This document shows positions 62,721-64,000 of a stretch of DNA of 64,000 bases, piece after piece; the stretch's first letter is position 1, and each line of letters begins with the position of its first letter. The stretch is from Dasypus novemcinctus (taxonomy: Eukaryota; Chordata; Mammalia; Cingulata; Dasypodidae), in NCBI RefSeq assembly GCF_030445035.2, contig NC_080680.1:53953212-54017211 (forward strand). The letters run 5' to 3'. Below the pieces are notes generated by a model. The model worked only from the letters and a program-made list of their open reading frames with translations. It was not told the origin of the DNA and made no database searches. The position numbers and the translations under genes are program-made.

Positions 62721-64000
62721 GCCTATATCTGTTTTACTTTAATGAACTTTGCTTACCTAAAACCAATTTCAATTTTTGTAACATTAATTTTATTCTTCTG
62801 TCCTCTAGTGATCATGTAGAAAATTAAAGCTCTCTTTTCTTATTATTAATTCAATAACATTGGAATGCTAAGGAGACAAAATGTAATCTTTGGGTATCAG
62901 ACAAAAGGTGAATAATGACCCCATGTAAATGATTCATGATCACCTTAGAGTGATTGAGATAATTATTCTAACAATTTTTTAACCAATTGATTGATAAATG
63001 TGACTGTTTTAGAGCCAAGTTGAAGTAATCTGAGACTGATGATATTTTTATTTCATATTTGAACCATTGTAGAAATGAGGAAGAAATTAATATCTTCCCT
63101 AGATTTAAACACTCAATTCACTGTTTATATTCTTCTTTTTTGAATGGTAAGAAATGGAGTTCAACCTGAAGAGATAAATGTCCTCTAAAACAAATCTTAT
63201 ATCTATTCTAAGTTTATTAGTTGACCTCAATTCCTCTTCTTTGCTGAGAGGCTTCTAATGATTTTATATGAACTTTTACACTAAAAAAATATGTTGCCTA
63301 TGACTTAATATAATGCCCATCAAATGCCAAGAATGCAATAGTAATTTATCAAATTAAGACATGAAAACAAGATCAAATGAATTAATGAAGTTATTTCATC
63401 CAAAAATATGGTAATCAAAATTTTTAAAAAGTACAGGGGCATAGATTTAATTTCTTTAAATTGCTGAAGAAATGCATCTCTATTGATGAACTTCTAAACA
63501 ATTATTTTTTTAAAACTCATGAAATTAATATTCTACATACATGTATATATGTGAAAATTAATGGCCATTAGAACCCAGCTAAAACAGTAGATCCACAGAA
63601 GTATATTGTTGAAATACATGTATATACCTATATTTAAACATATTAAGTATATGCGTACTTGAATAGTGAAATATATCATTTGTGTAAATTAATCATATCA
63701 CCTGTGTAAGTGAATTTGCTGTGGATAGCCTTAGTCATTTATTACATGAATATTTAGTTTAAGGATCTTCATTTTAACAGAGACATGAAGTAAACCTGAA
63801 AGTCTTAAAAAATACTTAAAATTTTGGAAGATAGTGTGAAATATCTACCCTTACCTATATTTGTATCTATGAGAATTCTTAAATTTAGATGATATTAAAT
63901 CAAAGATGCCATATTTTGGTCATCTATTATTTATCTAGCACTATCCTAGAAGTTTTAAGTACATATACATAACTTCACAATAACATAGTTGAATAGTTTT
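62721..64000. other. Unassigned A+T-rich DNA to the window end
   Basis: No exon, RNA gene or recognised repeat. Confidence 0.4.

Overview
The window is mammalian nuclear DNA, A+T-rich and almost gene-free. The lineage is best read as Xenarthra, most likely an armadillo (Dasypus). The diagnostic signs are repeated tRNA-derived SINEs of the DAS type (a roughly 400-bp body, an A-rich tail and a tRNA-like head), L1 elements with a very long non-primate 3' region, and a distinctive ERVL-type LTR that recurs five times. No intact protein-coding gene is visible; nearly every long open frame is a shadow or a fragment of a transposable element. The lineage and family names rest on pattern recognition, not on a database search.

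Layout. 1-107: end of an ERVL-type LTR. 498-918 and 2350-2950: two SINEs in otherwise unassigned DNA. 4545-7567: a plus-strand L1 fragment with about 2.5 kb of 3' non-coding sequence. It abuts a second plus-strand L1 (7568 to about 12850), which carries another L1 3' end (8365-9085) and a truncated SINE (10027-10369). 12850-17245: no gene seen. 17590-21500: an old LTR split by a minus-strand ERVL provirus (LTRs 17677-18120 and 20779-21222), which itself holds a plus-strand ERVL LTR with leader. 23755-28840: a minus-strand L1 reaching its 5' end, hit by a SINE, a CBX3 processed pseudogene and a second SINE that was in turn hit by a solo LTR. 28840-33800: mostly unassigned. 33812-33926: a tiny L1 3'-end insertion. 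33989-39039: a 5'-truncated minus-strand L1 with a perfect 14-bp target duplication and a nested SINE. 41824-42386: a solo ERVL-type LTR with a perfect 5-bp duplication. About 42640-50722: a nearly full-length minus-strand L1 interrupted by one L1 3' end and two LTRs, with about seven 111-bp tandem units in its 5' region. 50723-64000: low-repeat DNA holding the only candidate host-gene signal, a TATA box, leader and signal-peptide-like first exon ending in a consensus splice donor (52078-52246), followed by ancient MIR and L2 remnants and LTR-like debris.

The elements do not form a working system. Their nesting gives a relative chronology: old L1, MIR, L2 and LTR sequence first, then ERVL and L1 copies, then DAS SINEs, a retrocopied host mRNA, and solo LTRs as the youngest layer. 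The candidate first exon near 52.2 kb is the item most worth testing.
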